The notes under the pieces were generated by a model. It saw nothing but the letters and a program-made list of their open reading frames with translations, ran no database searches and was not told the origin of the DNA. DNA of 29,628 nt from Alphaproteobacteria bacterium UBA6178. GTDB taxonomy: Bacteria > Pseudomonadota > Alphaproteobacteria > Rickettsiales > UBA3002. This document shows, piece after piece, positions 14,979-22,779 of this stretch; within the stretch, counting starts at the first letter, position 1; every line of letters begins with the position of its first letter. Made by a program: the position numbers and the translations under genes. The stretch covers positions 1 to 29,628 of the forward strand of contig DITS01000019.1 in the NCBI GenBank assembly GCA_002422205.1, in the 5' to 3' direction.

Positions 14979-16946
14979 TTATGCCGCTAGTGAAGGGGTG
15001 TGATGCGCGGGTTGTTTCATACGGTGCAGCCCCGCGATATCGAGAATGAGCGAGACTTTGCCATCGCCTAAAATGGTGGCACCGGAGACGCCGTCGATCG
15101 CGTCGGCGTTTTCTTCGAGTGATTTAATGACGACCTGTTGCTGGCCGACCAGCTCATCGACGACCAGCCCTAATGTCGATTCGCCGTTTTCGACGAGTAC
15201 CACGAGGCCCTGGCTGGCGTCGGTGATGGCATTGGGAATAGCAAAAAGCTGATGCAGATAGAGGACAGGCACGAAGGCGCCGCGTACATTGATGACGGTA
15301 TTGCCATCGGCCATGCTGCGCACTTCTTCCTTTTTGGGGCGCATGGTTTCGATGATGTTGGCGATGGCGATGATGTAATGCTCGCTTACGACGCGCACGA
15401 CCATGCCATCGAGAATGGCGAGAGTGAGAGGTAGCGCAATAACGAATTGCGAGCCGGTGCCGGGCTGATTGTGCAAATGCACGGTGCCGCCGAGGCTTTC
15501 GATGTTGCGTTTGACTACGTCCATACCGACGCCACGGCCTGATACGCTGGTGACGGATTCGGCGGTGGAAAAACCGGGGGCGAAAATCAGCATGTCGATT
15601 TCGGTATCGCTTAATTGTGCGTCGGGTGAGATGACGCCCTTTTCTTTGGCTTTGGCGAGGACTTTCTGGCGGGAAATACCGCCGCCGTCATCGCTGAGGG
15701 TGATGACGATTTTGCCACTTTTATGCTCGGCGGTGAGGGTGATAGTGCCTTGTGGCGGTTTGCCATTTTCTATACGGGTGGCGGGTGATTCGATACCATG
15801 ATCAACAGCGTTGCGGATCATGTGGGTGAGGGGGTCGGAGAGTTGCTCGATGATGGTTTTATCAACTTCGGTGGCTTCGCCTGTGGTTTCGAGTTTGATG
15901 TCTTTTCCCAGTTGTGCCGAGAGGTCGCGCACGAGGCGTGGCATGCGGGCGAAAATGGATTTTACCGGCTGCATGCGCACCGCCATGACGGCTTCCTGCA
16001 GCTCGCGCGTGTGCTGGGTTAATTCTTCGATGCCGTGCAATAATTGTGGGAATTGTTGGGCGGGAAGAAAGCGGCTTTGCATCGACATCATGGCCTGAAT
16101 GATGACGATTTCGCCTACCATGTTGATCAGGCGGTCTACCTTGTCGATATCGACGCGGATGGAGGTGGCGGTGGGGGTGAGAGATTTTTTGCTTTCATGT
16201 TCGGGCGTATTGGGGGTGGTGGTGTCGGTTTGTGGTGACGATAGATTCTGTAGGGTAATGTGCAGATCGCACAAATCTTCGACAAATTCGAATACTTCAC
16301 GAATGGCGGATTCGCCTTTATGGGTTTTCAGAATAATATCCCAGCTGAGATAGCAGATATCGGGTTGAAGGAGTGCAAAATCGGGTAGGTTTGCTGTGTT
16401 ACATTCGATTTGGGCTTCGCCCAGCTTTTGCAGCTCGCGCAGCAGTAAAAGCGGCTCGTTACCACTGGCCAGCAAAGTGGGGTGAGGGATGAAGCGGATT
16501 AGATAGTGTTGGGTGGCGGCACTGGATGTTGGTGTGGGCTGGATGGCTTGCGGTGTAGTGTGCTCAGTGTTGACCATGGATTTTAATTGGGCTTCGATAT
16601 CATCGCCGAACTGGGGTGGCAGCGGTTCATTATCGCGGGCGGCGGTGACCATGTGCCATACCACGTCGCGGGCTTGCAATAGCATGTCGGTTAGCTCGCG
16701 GGTGACGGTCAGCTCGCCTTCGCGCAGGCGGTCGAGCAGGGCTTCAAGGGTATGGGTGAATTGGGCGATGGCGGTGAAATCAAATGCACCGGCACCGCCC
16801 TTAATGGAATGGGCACAGCGGAAAATCGCATTGAGTTTTTCGCTATCGGCGGAGGCGTCGAGATCGAGCAACTCGGTTTCCATTTGGGTGAGCAGCTCGA
16901 AACATTCGGTGATATAGATGTGGCGGAATTGATCGAGCGGATTCAT
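14979..16946 (-). CDS. cheA: Chemotaxis histidine kinase CheA
   Basis: A 655-residue kinase that phosphorylates CheY and CheB. The HPt domain (residues 1-110) carries phospho-acceptor His46 in CAHSIKGGAGAFDF. A ~130-residue middle region replaces or weakly resembles a P2 domain. Then come the dimerisation helices (RVDIDKVDRLINMVGEIVI), the ATPase domain (DPLTHMIRNAVDHGIE, LSDDGGGI, SGRGVGMDVVKRNIESLGG) and a CheW-like regulatory domain ending LILDIAGLHRM. The ATG at 16946 is used because it overlaps the cheY stop as TGATG; the frame extends five codons further 5' without support. The C-terminal tail is HHTPSLAA. Confidence 0.97.
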   Translation of the reverse strand: MNPLDQFRHIYITECFELLTQMETELLDLDASADSEKLNAIFRCAHSIKGGAGAFDFTAIAQFTHTLEALLDRLREGELTVTRELTDMLLQARDVVWHMVTAARDNEPLPPQFGDDIEAQLKSMVNTEHTTPQAIQPTPTSSAATQHYLIRFIPHPTLLASGNEPLLLLRELQKLGEAQIECNTANLPDFALLQPDICYLSWDIILKTHKGESAIREVFEFVEDLCDLHITLQNLSSPQTDTTTPNTPEHESKKSLTPTATSIRVDIDKVDRLINMVGEIVIIQAMMSMQSRFLPAQQFPQLLHGIEELTQHTRELQEAVMAVRMQPVKSIFARMPRLVRDLSAQLGKDIKLETTGEATEVDKTIIEQLSDPLTHMIRNAVDHGIESPATRIENGKPPQGTITLTAEHKSGKIVITLSDDGGGISRQKVLAKAKEKGVISPDAQLSDTEIDMLIFAPGFSTAESVTSVSGRGVGMDVVKRNIESLGGTVHLHNQPGTGSQFVIALPLTLAILDGMVVRVVSEHYIIAIANIIETMRPKKEEVRSMADGNTVINVRGAFVPVLYLHQLFAIPNAITDASQGLVVLVENGESTLGLVVDELVGQQQVVIKSLEENADAIDGVSGATILGDGKVSLILDIAGLHRMKQPAHHTPSLAA

Positions 16947-17317
16947 CAGGCATCCCCGCATATTTTTTTGACGACCTGCACCAGTTTTTCGGGGTTAAAG
17001 GGCTTAACGATCCAACCCGTGGCACCGGCGCTTTTGCCTTCCTGTTTTTTGGTGTCGTCGCCTTCGGTGGTGAGCATGAGAATGGGGGCGAGCTTATAGG
17101 CGGGATCGGCGCGCAGATGGCGGATTAGCTCGTAGCCGTTCATATTGGGCATGTTGAGGTCAGTGATGACGGCGTCGACGCGGGTGGCTTTGAGTTTTTC
17201 GACGGCTTGTTTGCCGTCCTCGGCATCGATCACGTTGAAGCCCGCTTCGATGAGGGTGAAGCTGACCATTTCGCGCATGGTTTTTGAATCATCGACAGCG
17301 AGGATGGTTTTAGGCAT
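16946..17317 (-). CDS. cheY: Chemotaxis response regulator CheY
   Basis: A 123-residue single receiver domain. The acidic pocket is VDDSKTMR, phospho-acceptor Asp53 lies in VITDLNMPNMNG, the switch Thr in MLTTEGD and the conserved Lys105 in WIVKPFNPE. The AxxKG-type insertion KKQEGKSAGATGW matches the CheY group used with CheA rather than output-linked regulators. It overlaps the upstream STAS gene by 8 nt and touches cheA, so all three are probably translationally coupled. It likely acts on the flagellar switch, although no flagellar genes are in the window. Confidence 0.96.
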   Translation of the reverse strand: MPKTILAVDDSKTMREMVSFTLIEAGFNVIDAEDGKQAVEKLKATRVDAVITDLNMPNMNGYELIRHLRADPAYKLAPILMLTTEGDDTKKQEGKSAGATGWIVKPFNPEKLVQVVKKICGDA

Positions 17318-17585
17318 TTGTGGCTCCGTCAGGCGTTAGGGGGTGTTGGGAAAGCAAGCCGTAATCCTGCCAGGCACGGGTGAAATGGGGAGATGCTAAG
17401 CATAGGTTGGCCTGCGGATTGCTTTTAAGGTATGACACTAATAGTTGTGCTGCACCTGTGTCGATGCGGGATAGATTGCTTAGGTCAAAATTTATGGGCT
17501 GCAAATGAGGGAGTGATGCCAACCGTTGGTGTATGCCAATATATGTATGTGTATCAAATGATTCAGGCATAGCAATTGATTGCAT
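17310..17585 (-). CDS. STAS-domain protein at the head of the che operon
   Basis: A 91-residue small STAS domain (NTD-NTP transferase-free, antagonist type). It has INFDLSNLSRIDTGAAQLLVSYLKS, with Asp42-Thr43 at the place of the usual Asp-Ser phosphorylation pair, then ANLCLASPHF and a short C-terminal helix. It corresponds in position to the CheX/STAS gene that opens the Caulobacter-type che cluster. AAGGA lies 9 nt before the ATG at 17585. The 178-nt gap upstream is AT-rich and contains TATAAT (complement of 17655-17660) but no convincing -35 box, so the operon promoter is only suspected. Thr instead of Ser may change which kinase modifies it. Confidence 0.82.
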   Translation of the reverse strand: MQSIAMPESFDTHTYIGIHQRLASLPHLQPINFDLSNLSRIDTGAAQLLVSYLKSNPQANLCLASPHFTRAWQDYGLLSQHPLTPDGATNA

Positions 17586-17763
17586 TTTACTTTGTCCTTA
17601 TTTTTTACTCATAGCAATGCAACCATAACTTTTGTTTTTAGCCAATTCAATACAATTATAAAGTTTGGGCGTTTGGTGATTCTAAATGATTCAATTCGCG
17701 TTATAGGTGTAAAAATGGGCAATAAATTACGGTGCGGCATGAAGGGCAAAAGGGAGCAGTTTT

Positions 17764-18579
17764 TTATAAATCTGGCTGCGTTTTATTACGCTGGCATACT
17801 AACAAAGTAAGATCATCTTTCAGTGGGGATGAATTATGCAGCGCAAAATATGACAGCAATGCATCTAATGCCAGTGAGGCAGTAGCTGTGGGTGCTGAAT
17901 TGAGCCAATGGATGAGTGTTTTTTCGTCCGCATAGTGACCGTTTTGGCCTGCGGTTTCGATCAATGCATCGCTATAGAGAATGAGCATATCACCAGCGGC
18001 ATAATCGGCTATGAGGGTTGGATAATGCTGCGGTTGCATGCCGAGTGGCAAGCCGACTCCTTGCAGAAATGTGGCGGAATGTGTGGCCGTCTGCCAGAGG
18101 ATAGGATGTGGAAATCCGGCGCTGGCATAGCGCAATTGTGAGGTGTGCGTATTTAGCAATGCGTAAAAGAGCGTGGCGGATTGGCCCAGTGTTATCCATT
18201 GGCATATTTTGTCATTTAAGAGGCCAAGATAGTCGCCCGGTTCAAGCGTGGGTGTGAGCGAGCTTTTGATCATGGATTGCAGGTAGTAATTTTGCATGGC
18301 CGCCGCAATGCCATGACCGGAAAAATCGGCCATCCAAAAGGCAAGCAGATGAGGCTGCAGGGCTTCTATGCCAAAGCTGTCCCCGCCTAAAGCGGATACG
18401 GGCTGGTAATGGCTGGCGATCGTGAGGTGGTATTGTTGCTCAAGCCGGATAATATCCGCAGCTTGCGGCATGCTGGATTGCTGCAAGGCGCGGGCGGTGG
18501 CCAGCTCGGCGTCGATGTGGTTTTTATCCTGTTGAAGCTGTTTGCATTGCTGATGGAGAGTAAGCAGGGACTTCAACAT
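17764..18579 (-). CDS. SpoIIE/RsbU-type PP2C serine phosphatase
   Basis: A 271-residue protein. A short coiled coil (about residues 1-45) is followed by a complete PP2C domain. Metal-binding acids lie in LGGDSFGIE (Asp67), WMADFSGHGIAAAM (Asp85), LYSDALIET (Asp204) and LKDDLTLLV (Asp255/256). RsbU-like phosphatases dephosphorylate STAS proteins in partner switching. Two STAS genes flank the chemotaxis cluster, which makes them the likely substrates. I choose ATG at 18579 because GGAG lies 6 nt upstream; earlier GTG and ATG codons lack a site. It has no PAS, GAF or receiver domain, so its own input is unclear. It lies 178 nt upstream of the STAS-cheY operon on the same strand. Confidence 0.88.
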   Translation of the reverse strand: MLKSLLTLHQQCKQLQQDKNHIDAELATARALQQSSMPQAADIIRLEQQYHLTIASHYQPVSALGGDSFGIEALQPHLLAFWMADFSGHGIAAAMQNYYLQSMIKSSLTPTLEPGDYLGLLNDKICQWITLGQSATLFYALLNTHTSQLRYASAGFPHPILWQTATHSATFLQGVGLPLGMQPQHYPTLIADYAAGDMLILYSDALIETAGQNGHYADEKTLIHWLNSAPTATASLALDALLSYFALHNSSPLKDDLTLLVCQRNKTQPDL

Positions 18580-18696
18580 GCGCATCTCCATAAACACCAC
18601 AATAGCGTAATTAAGTGGGCGTATAAGTCAATGGAAGCAGCCTGCGGAAAGTGGCTGTGGGCATGGATGTGCCATATTGATACGGTAAACAACTCA

Positions 18697-18724
18697 CGCC
18701 CTGATCCGGTGAAGGCTCAGGGCG
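18697..18724 (-). terminator. Hairpin downstream of the 57-residue gene
   Basis: CGCCCTGA at 18697-18704 and TCAGGGCG at 18717-18724 form a perfect 8-bp stem with a 12-nt loop, 34 nt past the stop codon of the small gene. The following minus-strand bases (TGAGTTGTTTACC) are only weakly T-rich, so termination is likely but not certain. Confidence 0.5.
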
Positions 18725-18758
18725 TTATGTCTTGCTTTAGATCGAGTGATGAAGGGTG

Positions 18759-18932
18759 CTACGCGCTTTTACGTTTAGCATCCTGTTCACCTTGTGATTT
18801 TTTGTCGCTGGCGTTTTTATTGCGCTCAGCTTCACGACGTGCTTCATCACTGCTTTGTTTGGACTTGCCTTCATTGCCGGAATTCTGGTTGGTGTTTGAA
18901 GGTTTTTGTTGTTGGTTTTGGGGCTGAGTCAT
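18759..18932 (-). CDS. Small hydrophilic protein (57 residues), unknown function
   Basis: A short reading frame with a strong ribosome site: ACAGGAG lies 6-7 nt before the ATG at 18932, and the stop is TAG at 18759-18761. The protein starts MTQPQNQQQKPSNTNQNSGN and ends QGEQDAKRKSA. It is almost entirely Gln, Asn, Ser, Lys, Glu and Arg, with no hydrophobic core, so it is expected to be disordered. An 8-bp hairpin follows. I do not recognise a family. Small Lys/Ser-rich proteins like this occur beside stress and chemotaxis loci in alphaproteobacteria, but no role can be assigned. Confidence 0.65.
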   Translation of the reverse strand: MTQPQNQQQKPSNTNQNSGNEGKSKQSSDEARREAERNKNASDKKSQGEQDAKRKSA

Positions 18933-19146
18933 GATCTTCTCCTGTGATGTAATCTTAAACGACTATCGCTTAAGTAGGGTCATTCTGCGCCGATGCATAT
19001 TGGGAAACTATTCGGCTGTGATGGGCGTTTGATTAAATTTCGGTAAAGGTGGTTTAAGATGCGCGAAAAAGCTGAGCATATCTCGTCAATCATGTGGTAG
19101 GATAGCTAGCGGTGAAGGGCTTCATTTCTGGCCCCACCATCTTAAG

Positions 19147-19335
19147 ATGGATGAAATGTGGCGTATTGATACGAAGACGATGGCAGGGCGCGTTCGGGAT
19201 TTATATCCTATGCGCTCTCACGGGAAGGCAAGGCCAATCGCTTTCGACGCACAAGGCCAACAGAATATCACTATCAACACGCTGCAAAAGATTTGCAAGC
19301 GCCAGAAATGCACCCCTTCAGACTTACTAACATAA
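19147..19335 (+). pseudogene. Decayed XRE-type regulator, C-terminal part recognisable
   Basis: A 62-codon frame whose C-terminus, GQQNITINTLQKICKRQKCT then PSDLLT, reads like the last helices of a Cro/C1-type helix-turn-helix protein. The N-terminal half (MDEMWRIDTKTMAGRVRDLY and on) lacks the recognisable helix 2 - turn - helix 3, and no ribosome site is seen. I read it as a fragment with an internal deletion or replacement. A short intact DNA-binding protein is less likely. It marks the left edge of the accessory segment. Confidence 0.45.
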
Positions 19336-19430
19336 TATCGCTTAGTATCGGTGAATTGCGCCAAAGGGGGCAATGGGGGGCAACGGGCTAAATAGGCGGC
19401 ATATTAGGAAGGCGTAAGCCTTTAAGATGT

Positions 19431-19523
19431 AATGGTGGCCGGTAGCGGATATAGTGCGAACTGTTCGGACAAACTTATTGAAGCAATCCGACGCTCCAGC
19501 AAGTTGTTTGACTCCGTTGGGGT
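19431..19523. repeat. 93-bp direct repeat, left copy
   Basis: Aligned without gaps to 22672-22764, 75 of 93 positions agree. Shared blocks include CGAACTGTTCGGACAAACTT and ACGCTCCAGC. The two copies bracket the glycosyltransferase-like gene and the three-gene operon. In both, a 35-codon frame starts at ATGGTG and ends in a stop, but the differences show no third-position bias (5, 7 and 6 at codon positions 1-3), so it is probably not coding. Confidence 0.75.
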
Positions 19524-19589
19524 GGCGGCTATATAGTGAGAAAAACAAGTATTTGTGATTGAGCCTCTTCATTTTTTATTATATGATTC

Positions 19590-20405
19590 ATGAATATGAA
19601 ACAGGCATATAATCTGGTTTGGCTTTCGCCTAAATTTGTCTCCCCTGAAAGCCAAAATACAACGCCGTTCTTTGAGCCTATTCCTCCACATCCCTTGAAG
19701 AGTATGATGGATGCAGCTTTGCGTAACCCCTCAGCAGATGTATTGCTTTGGGTCGATTCCCAGCGTATGACGTCCGAGCAAATGGAATGGTTGAAGGCAA
19801 CGGCGGCCTCTTGCTCTTCCGGTAACCTGTCCGTACGGGATTTGCGCGAGATACCTCGCTATCGAGAGGAGAAGCTTTTCAACCAGCCGGACAACAACCC
19901 CAATTGGCGTCAACAGAAGCAGTCTCTCATCTGGGCGCAAGTAGATACCGCTAGGGTGTTGGTGGTTGAAGAGTGTCTTAGAACGGGAGGCTATGATAAC
20001 GCTGCCTATGCGGATGCCGATGTTATCGACTTTGATTTCCTGAGGCCGAAAATCCGGAGGGCGCTAGAACAATACGGTGTCATTGTTGCACGCCAACAGA
20101 GAGCGCCATGGGTAGAACACCATATGTTTGCCTTCAGCAAATCCAGACTACCAGAACTTAAAACATTGCTCGATAACACATTGGACTGGGTATATCTGAA
20201 GCAACAAAATGGTTACCGTCCTTTCCAAGATTTTGTCGAGCCACTCTTGGCAAGCATTACTGACAATCATCCAGAAGCATGCATGTTGAATTGTCGGTTT
20301 GATCCTAAAGCCAAAGCAATTGAAGCTCGCCCGGATAATGCCGTTACGGTATCGACGGAGAGTGTCGCTGGTCGCCTTGCTGAAGCAGTGCTTCTAAAGC
20401 AATAA
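19590..20405 (+). CDS. Glycosyltransferase-like protein with DxD motif
   Basis: A 271-residue soluble protein with no signal peptide or membrane segment. Residues 47-57 (PSADVLLWVDS) and 115-150 (WAQVDTARVLVVEECLRTGG, then ADADVIDFDF with Asp142/Asp144) follow the pattern of sugar-transferases of the DxD sugar-binding/TcdA-catalytic type. In those a 'SDxxRxxxLxxxGGxYxDxD' stretch binds UDP-sugar and metal. Here the canonical GGxYxDxD reads GGYDNAAYADADV, so the match is remote. The ATG at 19590 (or 19596) has no good ribosome site. It stands alone inside the repeat-bracketed segment. Similar stand-alone domains occur among host-directed effectors and surface-glycan enzymes; which applies cannot be told. 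Confidence 0.5.
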   Translation: MNMKQAYNLVWLSPKFVSPESQNTTPFFEPIPPHPLKSMMDAALRNPSADVLLWVDSQRMTSEQMEWLKATAASCSSGNLSVRDLREIPRYREEKLFNQPDNNPNWRQQKQSLIWAQVDTARVLVVEECLRTGGYDNAAYADADVIDFDFLRPKIRRALEQYGVIVARQQRAPWVEHHMFAFSKSRLPELKTLLDNTLDWVYLKQQNGYRPFQDFVEPLLASITDNHPEACMLNCRFDPKAKAIEARPDNAVTVSTESVAGRLAEAVLLKQ

Positions 20406-20570
20406 TCAGGATATAGTCGAACTTCTTACGCTTGGCTTTCAGAGCCAACTTTACTCGTAAAACAAGAATTCCTGTCCTCTATGGTCACACCGCAATATGA
20501 CTGAAATCGAACTCCCCACTGCTCGCGCTGGGAGCGAGGCTGGGCGGGATTGGATAATGTCTTGTAAGTT

Positions 20571-20705
20571 ATGGTGGAGGGTGGGCGACTAACATCGAAC
20601 CAAATTATAGAATCAGTGGTGTGGGTGTCGGAATTGATGGACGAACACCGGCGTGATTGGAATGATTTGCGGAGGGGGTGGGCTAGGAAGAAGATGGCGG
20701 CTTAA
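20571..20705 (+). CDS. Possible 44-residue frame or gene remnant
   Basis: An ATG at 20571 opens a 44-codon frame ending TAA at 20703-20705, directly abutting the stop of the convergent gene. The C-terminal half (VSELMDEHRRDWNDLRRGWA, then RKKMAA) looks protein-like, helical and charged, as if it were the tail of a larger gene. There is no ribosome site and no family is recognised. The rest of the 20406-20570 gap shows nothing I can assign. Confidence 0.25.
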   Translation: MVEGGRLTSNQIIESVVWVSELMDEHRRDWNDLRRGWARKKMAA

Positions 20706-21161
20706 TTAGCTGATACTAACGTTTTCTATTTCTACAAACCAAACGGCAGCGTCTTGCAGTTTTTTTCGCGTTCCATTTTCCCCTTTTGAGAACGTACCCC
20801 ATACTTCACCATGATAAGGATTAGGTTCAGGTGTTTCGATGGGATCGTAGCCAACAGAGAAACCAAGTTTCCTTAAATCAGAAACCTTAAATAACAAAGA
20901 GCCCATCCAGCGCGGTGTTGTAACATAGCTTTTAGGGTCTAGTCCTGCGCACTCAATTAGTTGCTTTAAATCAACGGACATGCCGCCGTTTTTTGTTTCC
21001 GATGCCTTAAAAACAATCGATGAATTAATTCTTCTGCCCTTGGAATCAGTAATCAACTGCCTCTCAGATACACGGCGTATCACTTCATGAGCATTTAAAA
21101 TTTCATCATGATCATGTGGCGTTACGCTGCCATCGTCATCACGCGGCGGCGCTTTGATCAT
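20706..21161 (-). CDS. Uncharacterised protein, third gene of a three-gene operon
   Basis: A 151-residue soluble protein of no family I recognise. The N-terminus is acidic and polar (MIKAPPRDDDGSVTPHDHDE). The middle contains NSSIVFKASETKNGGMSVDL followed by KQLIECAGLDP, and the C-terminal part has NPYHGEVWGTF and AAVWFVEIENVSIS. The WG/His pattern and the hydrophobic end suggest a compact alpha/beta domain. GGAG lies 7 nt before the ATG. It overlaps the upstream gene by 23 nt, so the three genes are transcribed together. The operon is markedly more AT-rich than the chemotaxis region, consistent with transfer. Confidence 0.8.
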   Translation of the reverse strand: MIKAPPRDDDGSVTPHDHDEILNAHEVIRRVSERQLITDSKGRRINSSIVFKASETKNGGMSVDLKQLIECAGLDPKSYVTTPRWMGSLLFKVSDLRKLGFSVGYDPIETPEPNPYHGEVWGTFSKGENGTRKKLQDAAVWFVEIENVSIS

Positions 21162-21606
21162 TGGAGAGCTCCGTAAGCTTTCGAATTACAGGAAGCACCA
21201 CATTATAGACCGTGGTAAGCTGTACTTCGTTGCCACTAGGGCAGAGTTGCTCATCATTTGTCCAGAACCTAACATTATAAGGCTGAACAATATGAAGCTC
21301 TATATCGACATCCTGAATATGCCACTCTATTTGCAAATCACCGTTAGTACCCGGAACAATTTGAGGCGAAGGAGTGTCGGCATTGCAAATTTCTTTAAGA
21401 AGCGCTTGTGCAAAGCTGGCGTTAGCAAAACTAACAGGGCAACTATTATAACCATCCCAGCCGTGTTCGAGGTTAATCAATTCCTCTAATTTTTCCGTGA
21501 CTGCTTCACCCCAATCGTATTCAGGTTCAGACATGGTAGCTACATTACGTTGCATACCTAACGATTGAACCTTTTTAGTAGAAAATGCTGATGTGCTAGT
21601 GCTCAT
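21139..21606 (-). CDS. Uncharacterised protein, middle gene of a three-gene operon
   Basis: A 155-residue soluble protein. The recognisable core is NLEHGWDGYNSCPVSFANA and, later, PGTNGDLQIEWHIQDVDIE. This 'GWDGY ... P ... G ... EW ... E' pattern recurs in uncharacterised bacterial proteins, often next to TIGR04255 genes. No catalytic motif is evident. The start is ATG at 21606, giving a 4-nt ATGA overlap with the upstream gene; a TTG at 21618 is a weaker alternative. Coupled translation suggests a complex with its neighbours. Confidence 0.8.
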   Translation of the reverse strand: MSTSTSAFSTKKVQSLGMQRNVATMSEPEYDWGEAVTEKLEELINLEHGWDGYNSCPVSFANASFAQALLKEICNADTPSPQIVPGTNGDLQIEWHIQDVDIELHIVQPYNVRFWTNDEQLCPSGNEVQLTTVYNVVLPVIRKLTELSNDQSAAA

Positions 21607-22412
21607 TTTCTTTTCCAAGTTTTGTGGGCAAAATTGGTAGAGATTTGGTCGAAACAGTTCACAATTTCACTGCGCCCATGCTTTAAGAAGGCAAGAGCGC
21701 CATCAACTGAAGAATTAGATGGAACCCCCCTGAAGGTAATGTTCAGGGCAATCATACGTTTGTCTTTTTTGCCAAGCGCAGTCACTGCTTCGCACGATAG
21801 TGCTGCAAACGGATTACCCTCGCTATTTTTTATGACTTTTCTTAGAACCAACGAGCAGTCATCGGATGCAAACGAATTTAAATTTATAACATTGAGCCAG
21901 TCATCAAATTTGCTTCCCTCCTTACCGTCGTCTTCTAGGGGGATATGGCTAATATAAGTTAGTTCGCACTGATTGATATTAAGTGACTCAGAACCAAAAC
22001 CTGAAAAATATTTTTGTAGGCTATTCAGTTCAGACTCGTAATCTTTTACCATAGTATCGAACCTGACATAATCATTAGTGCCATCACCAATCTTACGCCA
22101 GTTATGTAAAAAGCGATCACTCTGAAACTGTATCAGCTCGGCTTTGTTTTTAGATAGAAACCAAAAGCGATCATGACTAGGACCCGACATAAGACCGAAT
22201 TTTATATGACCGATTTGAGGGGATCCAAAAGATTCTAAAGTTGGGGGGAGAGCATCTCTTTCCTCTACGATAGGAAACTTATCTTTATATAGCTTCCATA
22301 CTTCGCCAGCATATACTTGCTGGTAACCGTGAGGAGGTGCAAATTGCACCCCGAGCACGACCTCATTTATCGGAGGATTTTCGTAATCAGGTAAATCGGC
22401 TGGTCGGGTCAT
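21603..22412 (-). CDS. TIGR04255 family protein
   Basis: A 269-residue soluble protein. The N-terminus DLPDYENPPINEVVLGVQFA is the signature of the TIGR04255 family, which is sporadically distributed across bacteria and has no known function. Later features are GSPQIGHIKFGLM, FWFLSKNKAELIQFQSDRFL and a C-terminal MIALNITFRGV, with alternating strands and helices and no obvious active site. AGGAA lies upstream of the ATG at 22412. It is the first gene of an overlapping three-gene operon, and its patchy distribution and accessory setting fit a mobile conflict or defence role (inference only). Confidence 0.82.
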   Translation of the reverse strand: MTRPADLPDYENPPINEVVLGVQFAPPHGYQQVYAGEVWKLYKDKFPIVEERDALPPTLESFGSPQIGHIKFGLMSGPSHDRFWFLSKNKAELIQFQSDRFLHNWRKIGDGTNDYVRFDTMVKDYESELNSLQKYFSGFGSESLNINQCELTYISHIPLEDDGKEGSKFDDWLNVINLNSFASDDCSLVLRKVIKNSEGNPFAALSCEAVTALGKKDKRMIALNITFRGVPSNSSVDGALAFLKHGRSEIVNCFDQISTNFAHKTWKRK

Positions 22413-22671
22413 AAACTATTCCTACAACAATTATATTGACATGTCGTTAAAAATTAAACTGCAAAACGCATTGCCGGGAAGTGTGTTGTGAAAAAGTCCC
22501 AACCGGAGTCGAACGAACATAGAACCGCCGGAGAGTTCCGTTGGCGCTTCATTTGCGAAGATTCACTCTCCTTTGGTATTGGGGATAAGGACTCATCGGC
22601 AGCAAAAAGTCGAACCGGCGGGAAGCCTTGTTCTGAGCCACTTTGGGAGAGTAGAACCGGGTAAATTTGAG
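22413..22671. other. Intergenic remnant sequence upstream of the TIGR04255 operon
   Basis: No supported gene. A plus-strand frame from GTG at 22488 to TAA at 22662-22664 is open for 58 codons (VKKSQPESNEHRTAGEFRWR and on). A longer minus-strand frame covers the same bases. Neither has a ribosome site or a recognised domain. The segment is rich in CGGAG and CCGGCG words that look like remnants of mobile DNA. Confidence 0.4.
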
Positions 22672-22764
22672 AATGGTGGTCGGTAACGGACTGGATACGA
22701 ACTGTTCGGACAAACTTCTCGAAGCAATTCAACGCTCCAGCACATTGTTCGATTCCGTTATGGT
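22672..22764. repeat. 93-bp direct repeat, right copy
   Basis: This is the right-hand partner of 19431-19523, at 81% identity without gaps. It ends 16 bases from the nsrR stop codon and marks the junction between the accessory segment and the nitric-oxide locus. Confidence 0.75.
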
Positions 22765-22779
22765 TAGTGAAGTATAATG

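Noticed and set aside
17586..17763. TATAAT before the STAS-cheY operon
   Set aside because: The -10 match is good but no -35 hexamer is present at normal spacing; noted in the STAS entry only.
19432..19536. 35-codon frames in both copies of the 93-bp repeat as paralogous small genes
   Set aside because: Both end in stops at the same codon, but substitutions show no third-position bias and there is no ribosome site.
19431..22764. Integron attC sites at the repeat copies
   Set aside because: The conserved GTTRRRY/RYYYAAC core pair could not be placed and no integrase is present.
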